From Rhodococcus sp. G-MC3 (GTDB taxonomy: Bacteria > Actinomycetota > Actinomycetes > Mycobacteriales > Mycobacteriaceae), in contig NZ_JASISW010000009.1 in the NCBI RefSeq assembly GCF_030063335.1, positions 124,001 to 188,000 of the forward strand: 64,000 nt of DNA, in the 5' to 3' direction. Shown one piece after another: positions 16,964 to 26,171 of the stretch. A program made the translations under genes and the position numbers. Within the stretch, counting starts at the first letter, position 1, and the number at the start of each line of letters is the position of its first letter. The notes under the pieces were generated by a model. That model was not told the DNA's origin and made no database searches. It was given only the letters and a program-made list of their open reading frames with translations.

Positions 16964-18157
16964 TCAGCGAGTGTTCGCTACGCCGAACGGACCGTCCCCA
17001 GCGAACACAATCGACGTGAAGTGTTCTGCAATTCGGCGATGTCCATTCTCATCCGGGTGCAACGCGTCGGGAAGCGGGAAGTCGGCGAAATCCGCTTGTC
17101 CGTAGAGATCCAGTCCGTCCAAGTAGTGCAGCGCAGCGTCGCGGACTTTTCGCTGTTCTACAATCTTCTTCAACTCGGCGCGAATCGACCGCAGCGTGAG
17201 CCTGCCTGCCTCCAACTCCGTAGCATCGCCAGTGGCAACGAATCGGACTGTGCCGCTGCGCAATGCATCGATATCGAAGGCACCAGGTCCTGGAGTGTCC
17301 TCGTGGATCGGGCAATAGAGCGGAGAGATGACAAGTAGTGGCGTCTCCGGATGGCCGTCGCGAACGGTATCGAGGAAGCCGTGGACAGCAGGACCAAATG
17401 CACGCAGCCGCATGACGTCGGTGTTGACCAGGTTGATTCCGATCTTCACGCTGATGAAGTCAGCCGGAGAGTTCCGAAGCACGCGGGCAATGCATGGGTC
17501 GAGGAGGGCACTTCCGCTGAAACCCAGATTCGTCAGCTCGACACCTGCAGTCCTTGATGCGAGCGCAGCCCACGTTGCGGATGGACTGCTGGCATTCGAC
17601 CCCTGGCTGATGGAACTGCCGTAGTGCAACCACGAGCGACGCGGTTCTGGTCGGCCCGGCGTGACCGGAGCGTCGGCACGGATGGCAACGACACACACCA
17701 TTTCGTTGTGCGGGAGCCAAAGTTCAACTGTTTTGTCGCGATCCGGCAGTCCATCGAAACGCAGGGTCGACGGCTGCCCTGCTGTGCGGGTCGTGGCACC
17801 GGTTGCGATGTCGATGGAGACGGTGTTGCTGCGATCGGCGCTTGTCTGTGAAACGGGCGCACCGTCCACAAGCAAGTCGAAGATGCCAACCGGTCGAGGC
17901 GGTGTCCCTGGATAGATCACCCTGGTTGGAAGAACGTCTACCTCGACTACTGTCGCCGTTGTTCGCAGAACCAATCGGACCCCCGACGGTTGTGTCGCCG
18001 CCATCGTAAGTCGGCTGTCGTCGACCTGGTCGAGCGCCCACTGAGGCAACCGCATCGGCTGCATGCCGTCTGCCGTCGACGTGATGTGCAGTGCGCCGGC
18101 AAAAAACTCGGTAGCCACCGGGAAGTCGGACAGCCCATTCCATTCGATCGTCATCAT
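16964..18157 (-). CDS. SGNH/GDSL hydrolase with an N-terminal beta domain
   Basis: The 397-aa protein has a jelly-roll-like N-terminal half of about 170 residues, then an SGNH domain: the nucleophile serine in HYGSSISQGS, glycine in NLGFSGSALL, the KIGIN block III, and DALHPDENGH for the Asp/His pair. The layout resembles CE2/CE3-like esterases acting on acylated sugars or lipids. No signal peptide is visible, so it is probably intracellular. It is divergent from the gene at 18347. Confidence 0.8.
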   Translation of the reverse strand: MMTIEWNGLSDFPVATEFFAGALHITSTADGMQPMRLPQWALDQVDDSRLTMAATQPSGVRLVLRTTATVVEVDVLPTRVIYPGTPPRPVGIFDLLVDGAPVSQTSADRSNTVSIDIATGATTRTAGQPSTLRFDGLPDRDKTVELWLPHNEMVCVVAIRADAPVTPGRPEPRRSWLHYGSSISQGSNASSPSATWAALASRTAGVELTNLGFSGSALLDPCIARVLRNSPADFISVKIGINLVNTDVMRLRAFGPAVHGFLDTVRDGHPETPLLVISPLYCPIHEDTPGPGAFDIDALRSGTVRFVATGDATELEAGRLTLRSIRAELKKIVEQRKVRDAALHYLDGLDLYGQADFADFPLPDALHPDENGHRRIAEHFTSIVFAGDGPFGVANTR

Positions 18158-18346
18158 CCCATCATTCGCTTACGCACATCGCGCGAGCAGGCCGACGACT
18201 GCCGCGATCCATACCAACACGCCCGGCGCGAACGGAGTCGGGTCTGAAGGCACCCTTTCGACTCCTTGATGAAAATTCCGGCGACGAAGTGGCAACAATC
18301 GACAAAGGCTAGGTGTGGTTGACTGTAGTCAACCGAAGGGGCCATT

Positions 18347-19489
18347 GTGCACCAGCTCACCCTCGGCGTTACGTCACGGTCCAGTAAACCGAACGAACGT
18401 CGACTCGCAATCCATCCGCTTCACATCGACAGAATTCCCGATGACTTGCGAAGTCGAATCTACTTCGAGAGCGGCTACGGCGAACCCTTCGGCATCTCCG
18501 ACGAATACATAGCGGGCCTCTCGGCCGGCGTGGTCAGTCGAACGCAACTCATCGACACCTGCGACGTCGTGCTCCTACCGAAGCCGCAGGCAGCTGACCT
18601 GGCAGGACTCCGAACCGGACAGATTCTGTGGGGGTGGCCGCACTGCGTACAGGACGAGAAGCTCACGCAGATCGCGATCGACCGTCGACTCACCCTCATC
18701 GCGTTCGAAGCCATGAATCATTGGACCGCCGAAGGTGCGTTCAATCTGCATGTGTTCCACAAGAACAACGAGTTGGCGGGCTACTCCTCCGTATTGCATG
18801 CGCTCCAGCTCGTCGGCTCGACAGGAGATTACGGCCGCCGTCTGCGAGCTGCGGTGATCGGTTTCGGCGCCACCGCGCGCGGTGCGGTGACGGCACTCAA
18901 CGCCCACGGGATACACGATGTGGACGTCCTCACCCAGCGTGGAGTCACCGCCGTCGGATCCCCCATTCACTCCGCTCGGATCGTCAATTTCGACCTGGAC
19001 GGCAAGAACCCACGCCACAGCCGCGCCCTCACCGACACCGGACGTGTTCCCCTGTCCGAATTTCTCGGTGACCACGACATCATCGTCAACTGCGTGCTGC
19101 AGGACACGAACGCTCCGCTGACTTTCCTGACGAACGAGGATCTCGATACGATCAATCCGGGAACTTTGATCGTCGATGTGTCGTGCGACGAGGGCATGGG
19201 GTTCGAATGGGCGCGGCCTACATCGTTCGTCGACCCGATGTTCACCGTCGGCGACAATGTTCGTTACTACGCCGTCGACCACAGCCCGTCCTATCTGTGG
19301 GATTCGGCAACCTGGGAGATCAGCGAATCACTTATGCCGTTCATAAGGGTAGTTCTCGACGGGCCTGAAGCGTGGTCCTCCGACGACGTCATCAAACGCG
19401 CTATCGAGGTGCAGGACGGTGTCGTGGCCAACCCGAATATATTGGCGTTTCAACACCGGCTTCCGGAGTACCCGCATCTGACGGCGTAA
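18347..19489 (+). CDS. Alanine dehydrogenase-family enzyme, N5-(carboxyethyl)ornithine synthase-like
   Basis: A 380-aa member of the alanine dehydrogenase/PNT superfamily. The N-terminal half has KPNERRLAIHPLHIDRIP; the NAD site is AAVIGFGATARGAVTALNAHG near residue 165; later come IIVNCVLQDTNAP and VDVSCDEGMGFEWARPT. It matches the subgroup annotated as N5-(carboxyethyl)ornithine synthase, which reductively joins pyruvate to an amino acid. The exact substrate is unproven. GTG 18347 starts just after a divergent 189-bp promoter region. Confidence 0.72.
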   Translation: MHQLTLGVTSRSSKPNERRLAIHPLHIDRIPDDLRSRIYFESGYGEPFGISDEYIAGLSAGVVSRTQLIDTCDVVLLPKPQAADLAGLRTGQILWGWPHCVQDEKLTQIAIDRRLTLIAFEAMNHWTAEGAFNLHVFHKNNELAGYSSVLHALQLVGSTGDYGRRLRAAVIGFGATARGAVTALNAHGIHDVDVLTQRGVTAVGSPIHSARIVNFDLDGKNPRHSRALTDTGRVPLSEFLGDHDIIVNCVLQDTNAPLTFLTNEDLDTINPGTLIVDVSCDEGMGFEWARPTSFVDPMFTVGDNVRYYAVDHSPSYLWDSATWEISESLMPFIRVVLDGPEAWSSDDVIKRAIEVQDGVVANPNILAFQHRLPEYPHLTA

Positions 19490-19575
19490 TTCACACCGTT
19501 GAATCCATTTGCTCGATGTCGAGCATCTCCGGCAACGCCAACATTTCGACCTGGGGAACGATCGCGAACTGGTCG

Positions 19576-19593
19576 ACCAAGGCAGGCCTTGCT
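19576..19593. terminator. Palindrome between convergent genes, possible bidirectional terminator
   Basis: Reads ACCAAGGCAGGCCTTGCT; CAAGGC and GCCTTG are perfect arms with a 2-base centre. It abuts the fahA stop codon and lies 87 bp after the stop of the converging gene. The half-sites also fit AnCAAG...CTTGnT with a 6-base spacer, like the site at 2546. At a convergent 3' end an operator makes little sense, so a stem or chance is more likely. Confidence 0.3.
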
Positions 19594-20766
19594 CTAGCAC
19601 TTCGGCGAGGTGATTCGACCTCTGACGTCGCCGAACCCGATGCGAGAACCGCCAGGGCCGGGGGCGGACGCCGATACGATCACCTCGTCACCGTCCTCGA
19701 GGAACGTCCGAGTTTCGTTCCCGACTGTGACGGGTTCTTCTCCGCCCCAGGTGAGTTCGATGAATGCTCCGCGCTGGTTCTTCTCGGGTCCGGAGATGGT
19801 GCCCGATCCGAACAGATCGCCGGTTCGCGACGTGGCACCGTTGACGGTCTCGTGAGCAAGCATCTGAGCCGGTGACCAGTACATTTCCCGGTACGGAGGC
19901 CGAGAGACCTCGTGGCCGTTCCATTCGATGATCAGATCGATGTCCAGCGCCCATGACCGTTTTTCCTGCAGGTAGGGCAACGGCGTCGGATCCTGCGTCG
20001 GTGTCCGAATGCGTGCGTTCTCCAGCGCAAGCATCGGCACCACCCACGGCGAGATCGAGGTTGCGAAGCTCTTACCCAGGTTGGGGCCGAGTGGAACGTA
20101 TTCCCAGGCCTGGATGTCACGGGCAGACCAGTCGTTGAGGATGACGGCGCCGAAGACGTGCTCCGCGAACCGATCGGTGGAGATCGGTTGTGCAGAAGGA
20201 ACTCCGACGACGAACCCCATCTCTGCCTCGATGTCGAGTCGAGTACTGGGGCCGAACGACGGGGCAATCTGATCGGGAGCTTTTCGTTGACCGCTCGGAC
20301 GCGGAATATCGGTTCCCGACACGACCACCGTGCCCGCACGACCGTGGTACCCGACGGGCAAATGCTTCCAGTTGGGCATCAGTGGGTCGGAGTCAGGGCG
20401 AAACAGACGTCCGAGATTGCTTGCATGGTGCTCGGAGGCATAGAAGTCGACGTAGTCGGCAACATCGAAGGGCATGTGCAGCGTGACTGTATCGACGGGG
20501 TGCACTGCCTGAGCCGATACCGTGTTCGTGGTGAGCAAATCCGTGAGCTGTCTGCGCACTGCAACCCAACGATCTGGCCCCTGAGCCATGAACGGGTTCA
20601 GGACCGACTGAGCGAAGATGCCGTCCTTCAACGCAACGGCGAGGTCGACGACCATCTCGCCGACGCGAACACCGACGCGCTTACCGGCATCTGCAGTACT
20701 GAAGATGCCGTAGGGAAGATTGTCGATTCCGAACTGGGAATCGGCCTGGATATCGATTCGGGTCAT
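19594..20766 (-). CDS. fahA: Fumarylacetoacetase
   Basis: The 390-aa protein has the FAH domains: N-terminal FGIDNLPYGIFS, then YVDFYASEHHASNLGRLFRP, LPVGYHGRAGTVVVSGT, the metal-binding E-x-E in DIEAEMGFVVG and NDWSARDIQAWEYVPLGPNLG. It hydrolyses fumarylacetoacetate to fumarate and acetoacetate, the last step of tyrosine/homogentisate breakdown. ATG 20766 is used; a longer upstream frame reads into the previous gene. It is last in the operon hmgA-X-fahA. Confidence 0.93.
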   Translation of the reverse strand: MTRIDIQADSQFGIDNLPYGIFSTADAGKRVGVRVGEMVVDLAVALKDGIFAQSVLNPFMAQGPDRWVAVRRQLTDLLTTNTVSAQAVHPVDTVTLHMPFDVADYVDFYASEHHASNLGRLFRPDSDPLMPNWKHLPVGYHGRAGTVVVSGTDIPRPSGQRKAPDQIAPSFGPSTRLDIEAEMGFVVGVPSAQPISTDRFAEHVFGAVILNDWSARDIQAWEYVPLGPNLGKSFATSISPWVVPMLALENARIRTPTQDPTPLPYLQEKRSWALDIDLIIEWNGHEVSRPPYREMYWSPAQMLAHETVNGATSRTGDLFGSGTISGPEKNQRGAFIELTWGGEEPVTVGNETRTFLEDGDEVIVSASAPGPGGSRIGFGDVRGRITSPKC

Positions 20767-20822
20767 ACGGTATTTCTCTTTCGTCTGGCGAGCGCGGGCA
20801 TCGTGAGTCTGTCCGCCCCTCC

Positions 20823-21632
20823 TCACATGGGGTCGATCAGTCCGAGCGCAATGAGGTCGTCGAGTGGTTCCCGAATGCTGCAGGTGCCGAAGGACAGGAA
20901 TGCTCGCGAGCCCTCGATTGCCGACACGGCCTTCGCCAGGTTCCCGGCCTCCCTGTTCGCGAGGATCGACACGAGATCAGCCACGCGGGCGCCACTGTGC
21001 GCGGCTTGCGCGGCGAGAAGCACATTGAGGTAACCGTGCTGTTCGAAACCGTTGTCGGAGCGAGTATTCCTGATCGCGTGGTGCAGTCCGGCCGTTGCTT
21101 TGAACTCGATTTCGCGACGAGTGGCCTCGTGAATTGCCTGGGCCAGTTCGTTTTCGTCGGGACACGCGTCCGCCGTGACTCCCCCGGTACGGAATTTCGC
21201 TTTGTATCCTCGCTCGTCCACCGCATCGAAGATCTCGGCGCGCCTGAGTCCCCTGGGAATTTCGATGCACACCTCTATCGACGGGTCTATCTTGCCGAGG
21301 ACGTCTATGCCAGCGCCCTCAGGGACCGGGACCTCGACCGCGACCACCGTCACGTTGTGGATCCGCACGGCGATTTCGAGTGCTTCGGCCACCGCGGCCG
21401 GCCCCTCCGGAACGGTCAAGGACAGGCGAATGGGGCTAGGAGGAGGGGTGAGCTCGCTCAGCCTGGTTGCCGGAAAAACAAAGGTGCCCACCAGGTCGGA
21501 GAAGGCAGATGTGACGTAGTCGATATGTTGCGGCACAGCAACATCGAGCGCGACATTGCCGGGAGGGAATAGGGCTGCATCGTCGCAGAGCCCACGGAAC
21601 AGCAGTGGGATACGCGCGTTTTCAGTCGTCAT
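20823..21632 (-). CDS. Conserved protein of unknown function in the homogentisate operon
   Basis: The 269-aa protein is not recognised. It starts ENARIPLLFRGLCDDAALFP and has alternating strands and helices: VTVVAVEVPVPEGAGIDVLG, IEVCIEIPRGLRR, YKAKFRTGG, EIEFKATAGLHHAIRN and a C-terminal SFGTCSI. The pattern of K-F-R-T-G-G and F-K-A-T-A-G at strand ends looks like a TIM barrel. ATG 21632 overlaps the hmgA stop (ATGA) and fahA follows 56 bp later. This is where a maleylacetoacetate isomerase would be expected, but it resembles neither the glutathione-type nor the mycothiol-type isomerase. Confidence 0.8.
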   Translation of the reverse strand: MTTENARIPLLFRGLCDDAALFPPGNVALDVAVPQHIDYVTSAFSDLVGTFVFPATRLSELTPPPSPIRLSLTVPEGPAAVAEALEIAVRIHNVTVVAVEVPVPEGAGIDVLGKIDPSIEVCIEIPRGLRRAEIFDAVDERGYKAKFRTGGVTADACPDENELAQAIHEATRREIEFKATAGLHHAIRNTRSDNGFEQHGYLNVLLAAQAAHSGARVADLVSILANREAGNLAKAVSAIEGSRAFLSFGTCSIREPLDDLIALGLIDPM

Positions 21633-22822
21633 CACGAAGGACCCCGTCCGGCCCAGGTCCACGCGTAACCGGCATCCTCGCACGCAAGTGCACCTTCGCC
21701 GAGTTCGAGCGGCCGGAACGTATCGACCATGACAGCCAATTCATCGAAGAATTCAGCACCGATGCTGCGCTCGTACGCGCCGGGCTGTGGCCCGTGTGCG
21801 TGCCCGCCGGGGTGGATGGAGATGGAACCCTGGCCGATTCCCGAACCTTTGCGGGCTTCGTAGTCGCCTCCGACATAAAACATGATCTCGTCGGAGTCGA
21901 CGTTGGAATGGTAGTACGGCACCGGGATCGACAGTGGGTGATAATCGACCTTCCGCGGAACGAAGTTGCAGATGACGAAGTTGTCGCCTTCGAAGGCCTG
22001 GTGTGCGGGCGGGGGTTGGTGCACACGTCCGGTGATGGGTTCGTAGTCGGAAATGTTGAACGTGTACGGATAAAGGCAACCGTCCCAACCGACGACATCG
22101 AAGGGATGGTTTGCATAGACGTACCGGGTTCCGACGACGCCCGCGGACCCACGATGCTTGACGAGCACGTCGATGTCGGTGCCGTCGGCGAGCAATGGTT
22201 CCGACGGACCGTGCAGATCGCGTTCACAGAACGGTGCGTTCTCGAGCAGTTGGCCGAATTTCGACAGGTATCGCTTGGGAGGCACGATATGACTGTTCGC
22301 TTCCATCGCATATGCTCGAAGTTCGCCTTTGGGGATCCATCTGTGTGTGGTGGAGCGTGGAATCAACACATAATCGCCCTGCACTGCGTCGAGCGCGCCG
22401 AATACGGTCTCCACCGTCGCGGCACCGGATTCGATGTACACCATCTCGTCACCGATCGAATTTCGGTACAGCGGTGACTCTCTCGCGGCGACGACGTAGG
22501 AGATCCGGATATCGCCGTTTCCGAGGATCAATCGTCTACCGGTGACCACGTCGGTGTCGGCTACCACCGCTTCGGGGAACAGTTCGTGAAGCTTCAGATG
22601 CCGCGGCTTGAGCGGGTGGTTGGGTGTCGTGCGGTGGTCGGGAAGATCCCATACCGCGGCGTCGACGATGGCCGACGGGATGTAGCGGTGATACAGAAGC
22701 GACGAGTCGGACGAAAAGCCTTCCTCGCCCATCAACTCCTCCATGTACAACTCACCGCTCGGGCCGCGGTGTTGAGTATGACGTTTCGGCGGAATGTTGC
22801 CGACGTGCCGGTAGTAGGCCAT
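21632..22822 (-). CDS. hmgA: Homogentisate 1,2-dioxygenase
   Basis: The 396-aa cupin-type ring-cleavage dioxygenase has metal-ligand segments at PYYHSNVDSDEIMFYVGGDY and SISIHPGGHAHGPQPG (His, Glu, His). It also has VIPPKRYLSKFGQ-like NSHIVPPKRYLSKFGQ and WDGCLYPYTFNISDYEPITG. It opens the ring of homogentisate from tyrosine and phenylalanine to maleylacetoacetate. It is first in the operon; an AT-rich promoter with an inverted repeat lies just upstream at 22823-22880, next to the MarR gene. Confidence 0.93.
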   Translation of the reverse strand: MAYYRHVGNIPPKRHTQHRGPSGELYMEELMGEEGFSSDSSLLYHRYIPSAIVDAAVWDLPDHRTTPNHPLKPRHLKLHELFPEAVVADTDVVTGRRLILGNGDIRISYVVAARESPLYRNSIGDEMVYIESGAATVETVFGALDAVQGDYVLIPRSTTHRWIPKGELRAYAMEANSHIVPPKRYLSKFGQLLENAPFCERDLHGPSEPLLADGTDIDVLVKHRGSAGVVGTRYVYANHPFDVVGWDGCLYPYTFNISDYEPITGRVHQPPPAHQAFEGDNFVICNFVPRKVDYHPLSIPVPYYHSNVDSDEIMFYVGGDYEARKGSGIGQGSISIHPGGHAHGPQPGAYERSIGAEFFDELAVMVDTFRPLELGEGALACEDAGYAWTWAGRGPS

Positions 22823-22843
22823 TGGACGCTCCTGTTCGGCCGT

Positions 22844-22862
22844 AGCTATTTAATACATAGCT
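22844..22862. promoter_or_regulatory. Inverted repeat in the hmgA promoter, MarR operator candidate
   Basis: AGCTAT and ATAGCT are perfect 6-bp arms with a 7-base spacer, 22 bp upstream of the hmgA start in an unusually AT-rich stretch of this GC-rich DNA. A second imperfect repeat (CTTA...TAAG, 22861-22878) follows. The neighbouring MarR protein encoded at 22917 is the natural candidate to bind. Confidence 0.5.
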
Positions 22863-22916
22863 TAACTACAATTATAAGCCGAGCGCAATACCGACGTGAG
22901 CTCGCGGTACACCGCG

Positions 22917-23459
22917 CTAATTTCGGCCGCGGACGTCGAACTGGCTGCGATCGGTGATGAGTTTGTTCAACAGCAAGATGAGAATTCGCTGTTCAGGTTC
23001 GGTGAGAACACTGGCCCAGGCATGTTCACGGTCGTTTTGCTGGCGGAAGACCGCGACAATTTTTGTGTGTCCGACGTCGGTGAGCGCGAGTCGAACCGAG
23101 CGCCCGTCCGTTTCGTCAGGGGTGCGCGCCAGCACCCCGTCCGAAATGAGAGTCTTCGACAAGTTCGACACCGCGGCACGGCTCATGCCGGTCAATTCGG
23201 CTGCTCGCTTGGGTTCGATAGGCCCGGCCAGCCAGGTGACGAAAAGAAGTCGAAACGACGACCATGACCAACCGTGCGGTCGATGTACCGAAGCCTCGAA
23301 GTCGTACGTGACGATGTTCGACGCCCGGTTGAGCGTCAGCAGTAGCTCGGTTGCGAGTTGATGCTCGAAGCCGTACTCCGAGCGCAGCTTCTCGTTCGCT
23401 CGGTCGATGAACGACCAGAATGTCAGCCCCGAAGGTTCCACGTCCGCCTTGTCGTTCAC
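22917..23459 (-). CDS. MarR-family regulator, probably of homogentisate genes
   Basis: The 180-aa winged-helix regulator has LLFVTWLAGPIEPKRAAELT, GMSRAAVSNLSKTLISDGVL (recognition helix) and the wing LARTPDETDGRSVRLALTDVG-like segment. GTG 23459 gives a normal MarR length; the frame stays open to 23534 without a better start. It lies directly upstream of hmgA in the same direction with about 95 bp between, so it may control hmgA, itself, or both. The ligand is unknown. Confidence 0.82.
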   Translation of the reverse strand: MNDKADVEPSGLTFWSFIDRANEKLRSEYGFEHQLATELLLTLNRASNIVTYDFEASVHRPHGWSWSSFRLLFVTWLAGPIEPKRAAELTGMSRAAVSNLSKTLISDGVLARTPDETDGRSVRLALTDVGHTKIVAVFRQQNDREHAWASVLTEPEQRILILLLNKLITDRSQFDVRGRN

Positions 23460-23572
23460 GCCTGAACTGTATCCGCAATCAACGCGATAGTTCAGAGATG
23501 TATTGATTTCCACGTCTCTGGGCACTTCATGCAAGGGATGAGACCAGCCCTATGGGCCGGCATCGACGTCCC

Positions 23573-24316
23573 TCAGTTCGAACCAAGGGATCTCGACACG
23601 GCACGCGCCGCGGTTCTCAGAGCCGGTATCAGGGGAGCAATATCGGTTTTCACGGACACCGCGATGGACATCGCCGCGACGACGGATCCCTCGACCGTCG
23701 TCAAGGGCGCTGCCGCGGCGACGGTGACGTCGTCGAGAAACCGATGGCACACTACGAACCCACTGCGGCGGATGTCGGCGAGCAGCGTGCGCAGTTCGTG
23801 CTCCGTCGTCACGGTGTTGACCGCAACTCGATTCAAACCGGCGGAGAGAACGTCGTCGAGGAGGTCTGGTCCGGAATGCGCAAGCAATACCAAACCGCCG
23901 CTCGACGCATGGATCGGCAATCGTCCTCCCGCCCGGCCTTTGAGTCGGACGGCTCCCCGGCCCGAGATCCTTTCGATGTACAACGCTTCGAGACCTTCGC
24001 GAACCACAAGTTGAACGTTTTCGTGTGTCGCTTCGTACAAGTCCTCCATGATCGGCAAGGCCAGTTCACGAAGTCCGTGCGACCGCGGCGCGAGAGATCC
24101 GATCTCCCACAACCGCACTCCCACTTGGTAGCGGCCGTCGTCCCGTTTCTCCAAGGCGCCGAGACGGACGAGTTCCGCACATATCCGATGCGCCGTCGGA
24201 AGAGGAAGGCTCGTGCGGCGGCTGATGCCTGACAAGGTCAACGCCGGCTGAGCGGCGTCGAAGGCCGCCAGAACTGACGATGCCCTCGAGAGCATGCTTC
24301 GCCGACCAGTGTCCAT
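23573..24316 (-). CDS. IclR-family regulator, probably of pobA
   Basis: The 247-aa protein has the IclR winged helix (LSGISRRTSLPLPTAHRICA, LVRLGALEKRDDGRYQVG) and the effector domain with LRELALPIMEDLYEATHENV, YIERISGRGAVRLK and HASSGGLVLLAHSG. IclR proteins such as PobR and PcaR control aromatic acid catabolism. It is 37 bp downstream of pobA on the same strand, so co-transcription and feedback are likely. Control of the homogentisate genes is the alternative. Confidence 0.85.
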   Translation of the reverse strand: MDTGRRSMLSRASSVLAAFDAAQPALTLSGISRRTSLPLPTAHRICAELVRLGALEKRDDGRYQVGVRLWEIGSLAPRSHGLRELALPIMEDLYEATHENVQLVVREGLEALYIERISGRGAVRLKGRAGGRLPIHASSGGLVLLAHSGPDLLDDVLSAGLNRVAVNTVTTEHELRTLLADIRRSGFVVCHRFLDDVTVAAAAPLTTVEGSVVAAMSIAVSVKTDIAPLIPALRTAARAVSRSLGSN

Positions 24317-24353
24317 TCGGACACGATATCCCCATCCCGATCATGTCCAACAC

Positions 24354-25544
24354 TCAGCCGAAAGCCACCCCGACGTAGTTCTCGGCGATCAATGTCCGTC
24401 CGGCTGTTGACCTGGTCACAGTATCGAGCTCGGCGATTTGGCGCTGCACGTCGAACGTGGTCGCATCGGGCATCGTGTGCAACATGGACGTCATCCAGTA
24501 CGAGAAGTGCTGCGCTCGCCAGACTCTCGGCAGAACCGTCGACGAGTAGGCCGCGAGTTGGCTGTCGTCCTTCGACTCGAAGTAGGCGGCCATCGACTTG
24601 GCGAGGACGTACACATCCGCAATTGCGAGGTTCATTCCCTTTGCGCCCGTCGGTGGAACGGTGTGCGCGGCGTCGCCTGCGAGAAAGAGTCGACCCTGCT
24701 GCATCGGCTCGCACACGAAGCTGCGGAATCGAAGAATCGATTTCGAGAAGATCTTTCCCTCCTTCACCTCCGCGCCGTCACCGTCCACTCGCGCATGCAA
24801 CTCGTCCCAGATTCGGTCGTCGGACCAGTTGTCCACGCCGTCCTCGGGATCGACCTGCAGATAATGACGCTGCACGTCGGCCGTGCGTGTACTGCAGAGC
24901 GCAAACCCTCGCCGATGGTGGGCGTAGATCAGTTCCTCGGACGTCTGTGGAGCTTCGGCGAGGATGCCGAACCAAGCAAAGGGGTACTGCCGGAAGTGGT
25001 CGGTGCGCACGGTGTTCTCCGGAATGAGAAACCTTGTTCCAGTCCGTGAGCCATCGCAACCTGCGACCAGTTCGCATGCAATGACCTCCTCAACGCCGTC
25101 CTTACCAACGAAAGAAATCGTGGGGTTGTCGGAGAGGTGATCGTGGACGGCAACATCCGAGACCTCGAACCGAACGTCGCCGTCGTCGCACAAACGGCGC
25201 GCAATGAGGTCCGTCAGGACCTCGTGCTGGGGGTAGACCGTGACGGACCTGCCGGTCAACCCTTCGAAGTCGATGCGACGGCCCTGACCGGCGAAGCGGA
25301 ACTCGACGCCCGAATGTGTGAGGCCCTCGGCCTTGACGCGATCGCCGACCCCTGTATCCACCATCAGGTCGACTGTGTTCTGCTCGAGCACACCCGCCCT
25401 GATCGTGCCTTCGACGTCTTCCCTCGACCGCGACTCGAGCACGATCGATTCGATTCCGCGTAGGTGTAGGAGATGCGAGAGCATCAATCCCGCCGGCCCC
25501 GCTCCGATGATCCCGACTCGTGTGCGAACAGTTGGTGTGGTCAC
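24354..25544 (-). CDS. pobA: 4-hydroxybenzoate 3-monooxygenase
   Basis: The 396-aa flavoprotein hydroxylase has the FAD motif VGIIGAGPAGLMLSHLLHLRG, the ligand region RAGVLEQNTVDLM, the GCDGSRTGTR motif and the second FAD motif GDAAHTVPPTGAKGMNLAIAD. It makes protocatechuate from 4-hydroxybenzoate with NAD(P)H and oxygen in the cytoplasm. GTG 25544 is chosen because GAGGAGATA precedes it; an upstream start at 25637 would add 31 atypical residues. Confidence 0.93.
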   Translation of the reverse strand: MTTPTVRTRVGIIGAGPAGLMLSHLLHLRGIESIVLESRSREDVEGTIRAGVLEQNTVDLMVDTGVGDRVKAEGLTHSGVEFRFAGQGRRIDFEGLTGRSVTVYPQHEVLTDLIARRLCDDGDVRFEVSDVAVHDHLSDNPTISFVGKDGVEEVIACELVAGCDGSRTGTRFLIPENTVRTDHFRQYPFAWFGILAEAPQTSEELIYAHHRRGFALCSTRTADVQRHYLQVDPEDGVDNWSDDRIWDELHARVDGDGAEVKEGKIFSKSILRFRSFVCEPMQQGRLFLAGDAAHTVPPTGAKGMNLAIADVYVLAKSMAAYFESKDDSQLAAYSSTVLPRVWRAQHFSYWMTSMLHTMPDATTFDVQRQIAELDTVTRSTAGRTLIAENYVGVAFG

Positions 25545-25742
25545 GACTATCTCCTCGAACGATCCGCCGCGGGCTACGCGGCTGTGGTCCCCCTCACTGT
25601 GCGGGACGACATTCGATGAGACCAGCGGCACTTTCATTCAGTGGAAATGTTATCCGCGATACGAAGGCCGCTGCATCCTGCACGCGGTCGCGACGCCACC
25701 GATTGGTAGGTCGGCGGTGTGTTCTCGATGAATATGCAGAGC

Positions 25743-25779
25743 GAGTACACGGCGGGCGAGTACACGGCGGGCAAGTACA
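25743..25779 (+). repeat. 15-bp tandem repeat in an intergenic stretch
   Basis: GAGTACACGGCGGGC occurs twice in exact tandem (25743-25757, 25758-25772), followed by a partial third copy AAGTACA. It lies in the 285 bp between pobA and the DUF1801 gene, where no gene is supported. An overlapping plus-strand frame would read it as EYTAG repeats, but it runs through the gene on the other strand. Confidence 0.75.
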
Positions 25780-25829
25780 AGACCGACCGTGAGGATGCCA
25801 TTAGATCAATGTACGGATCAGCTACTGCG

Positions 25830-26171
25830 TCAGCTCTGGTTGTAGTCGACAGCTCTGCGGATCAGTGCTGCGAATGCGCCGGCATCGAGCGTGTCGCCCT
25901 CTCGGATATCTACTGCCCGTCGCGTGCCGGCGTCGAGACTGGCATTGAACACCCCGTCCGGGTCGTCCAGCGAGGCTCCCTTTGCAAACGTCACCTTGAC
26001 CTTGTCCTTGTAGGTCTCCACGGTGCAAATGAGCCCGTCGAGGGCGAAAGTCGGTACGCCGTCGGGGTTCGACGCTTTTCGCCATTTGGCTTCCTCGGTC
26101 ACCCCCGGTGCCGCGGTTTCGATCAGAGCACGGACCGCGCCTACGGTCTCGATTCGCCAGTCTCCACTCAT
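25830..26171 (-). CDS. DUF1801 domain protein
   Basis: The 113-aa protein has the DUF1801/YdhG pattern EEAKWRKASNPDGVPTFALD and VKVTFAKGASLDDPDGVFNA, ending AAFAALIRRAVDYNQ-like. The family has an iron-chaperone-like fold and no firm function. ATG 26171 is used; upstream sequence is non-coding. It is a lone gene. Confidence 0.72.
   Translation of the reverse strand: MSGDWRIETVGAVRALIETAAPGVTEEAKWRKASNPDGVPTFALDGLICTVETYKDKVKVTFAKGASLDDPDGVFNASLDAGTRRAVDIREGDTLDAGAFAALIRRAVDYNQS

Noticed and set aside
19576-19593. KstR2-type operator at the end of fahA
   Set aside because: The half-sites fit, but the spacing is six and it lies between convergent 3' ends, so a stem or chance is more likely.
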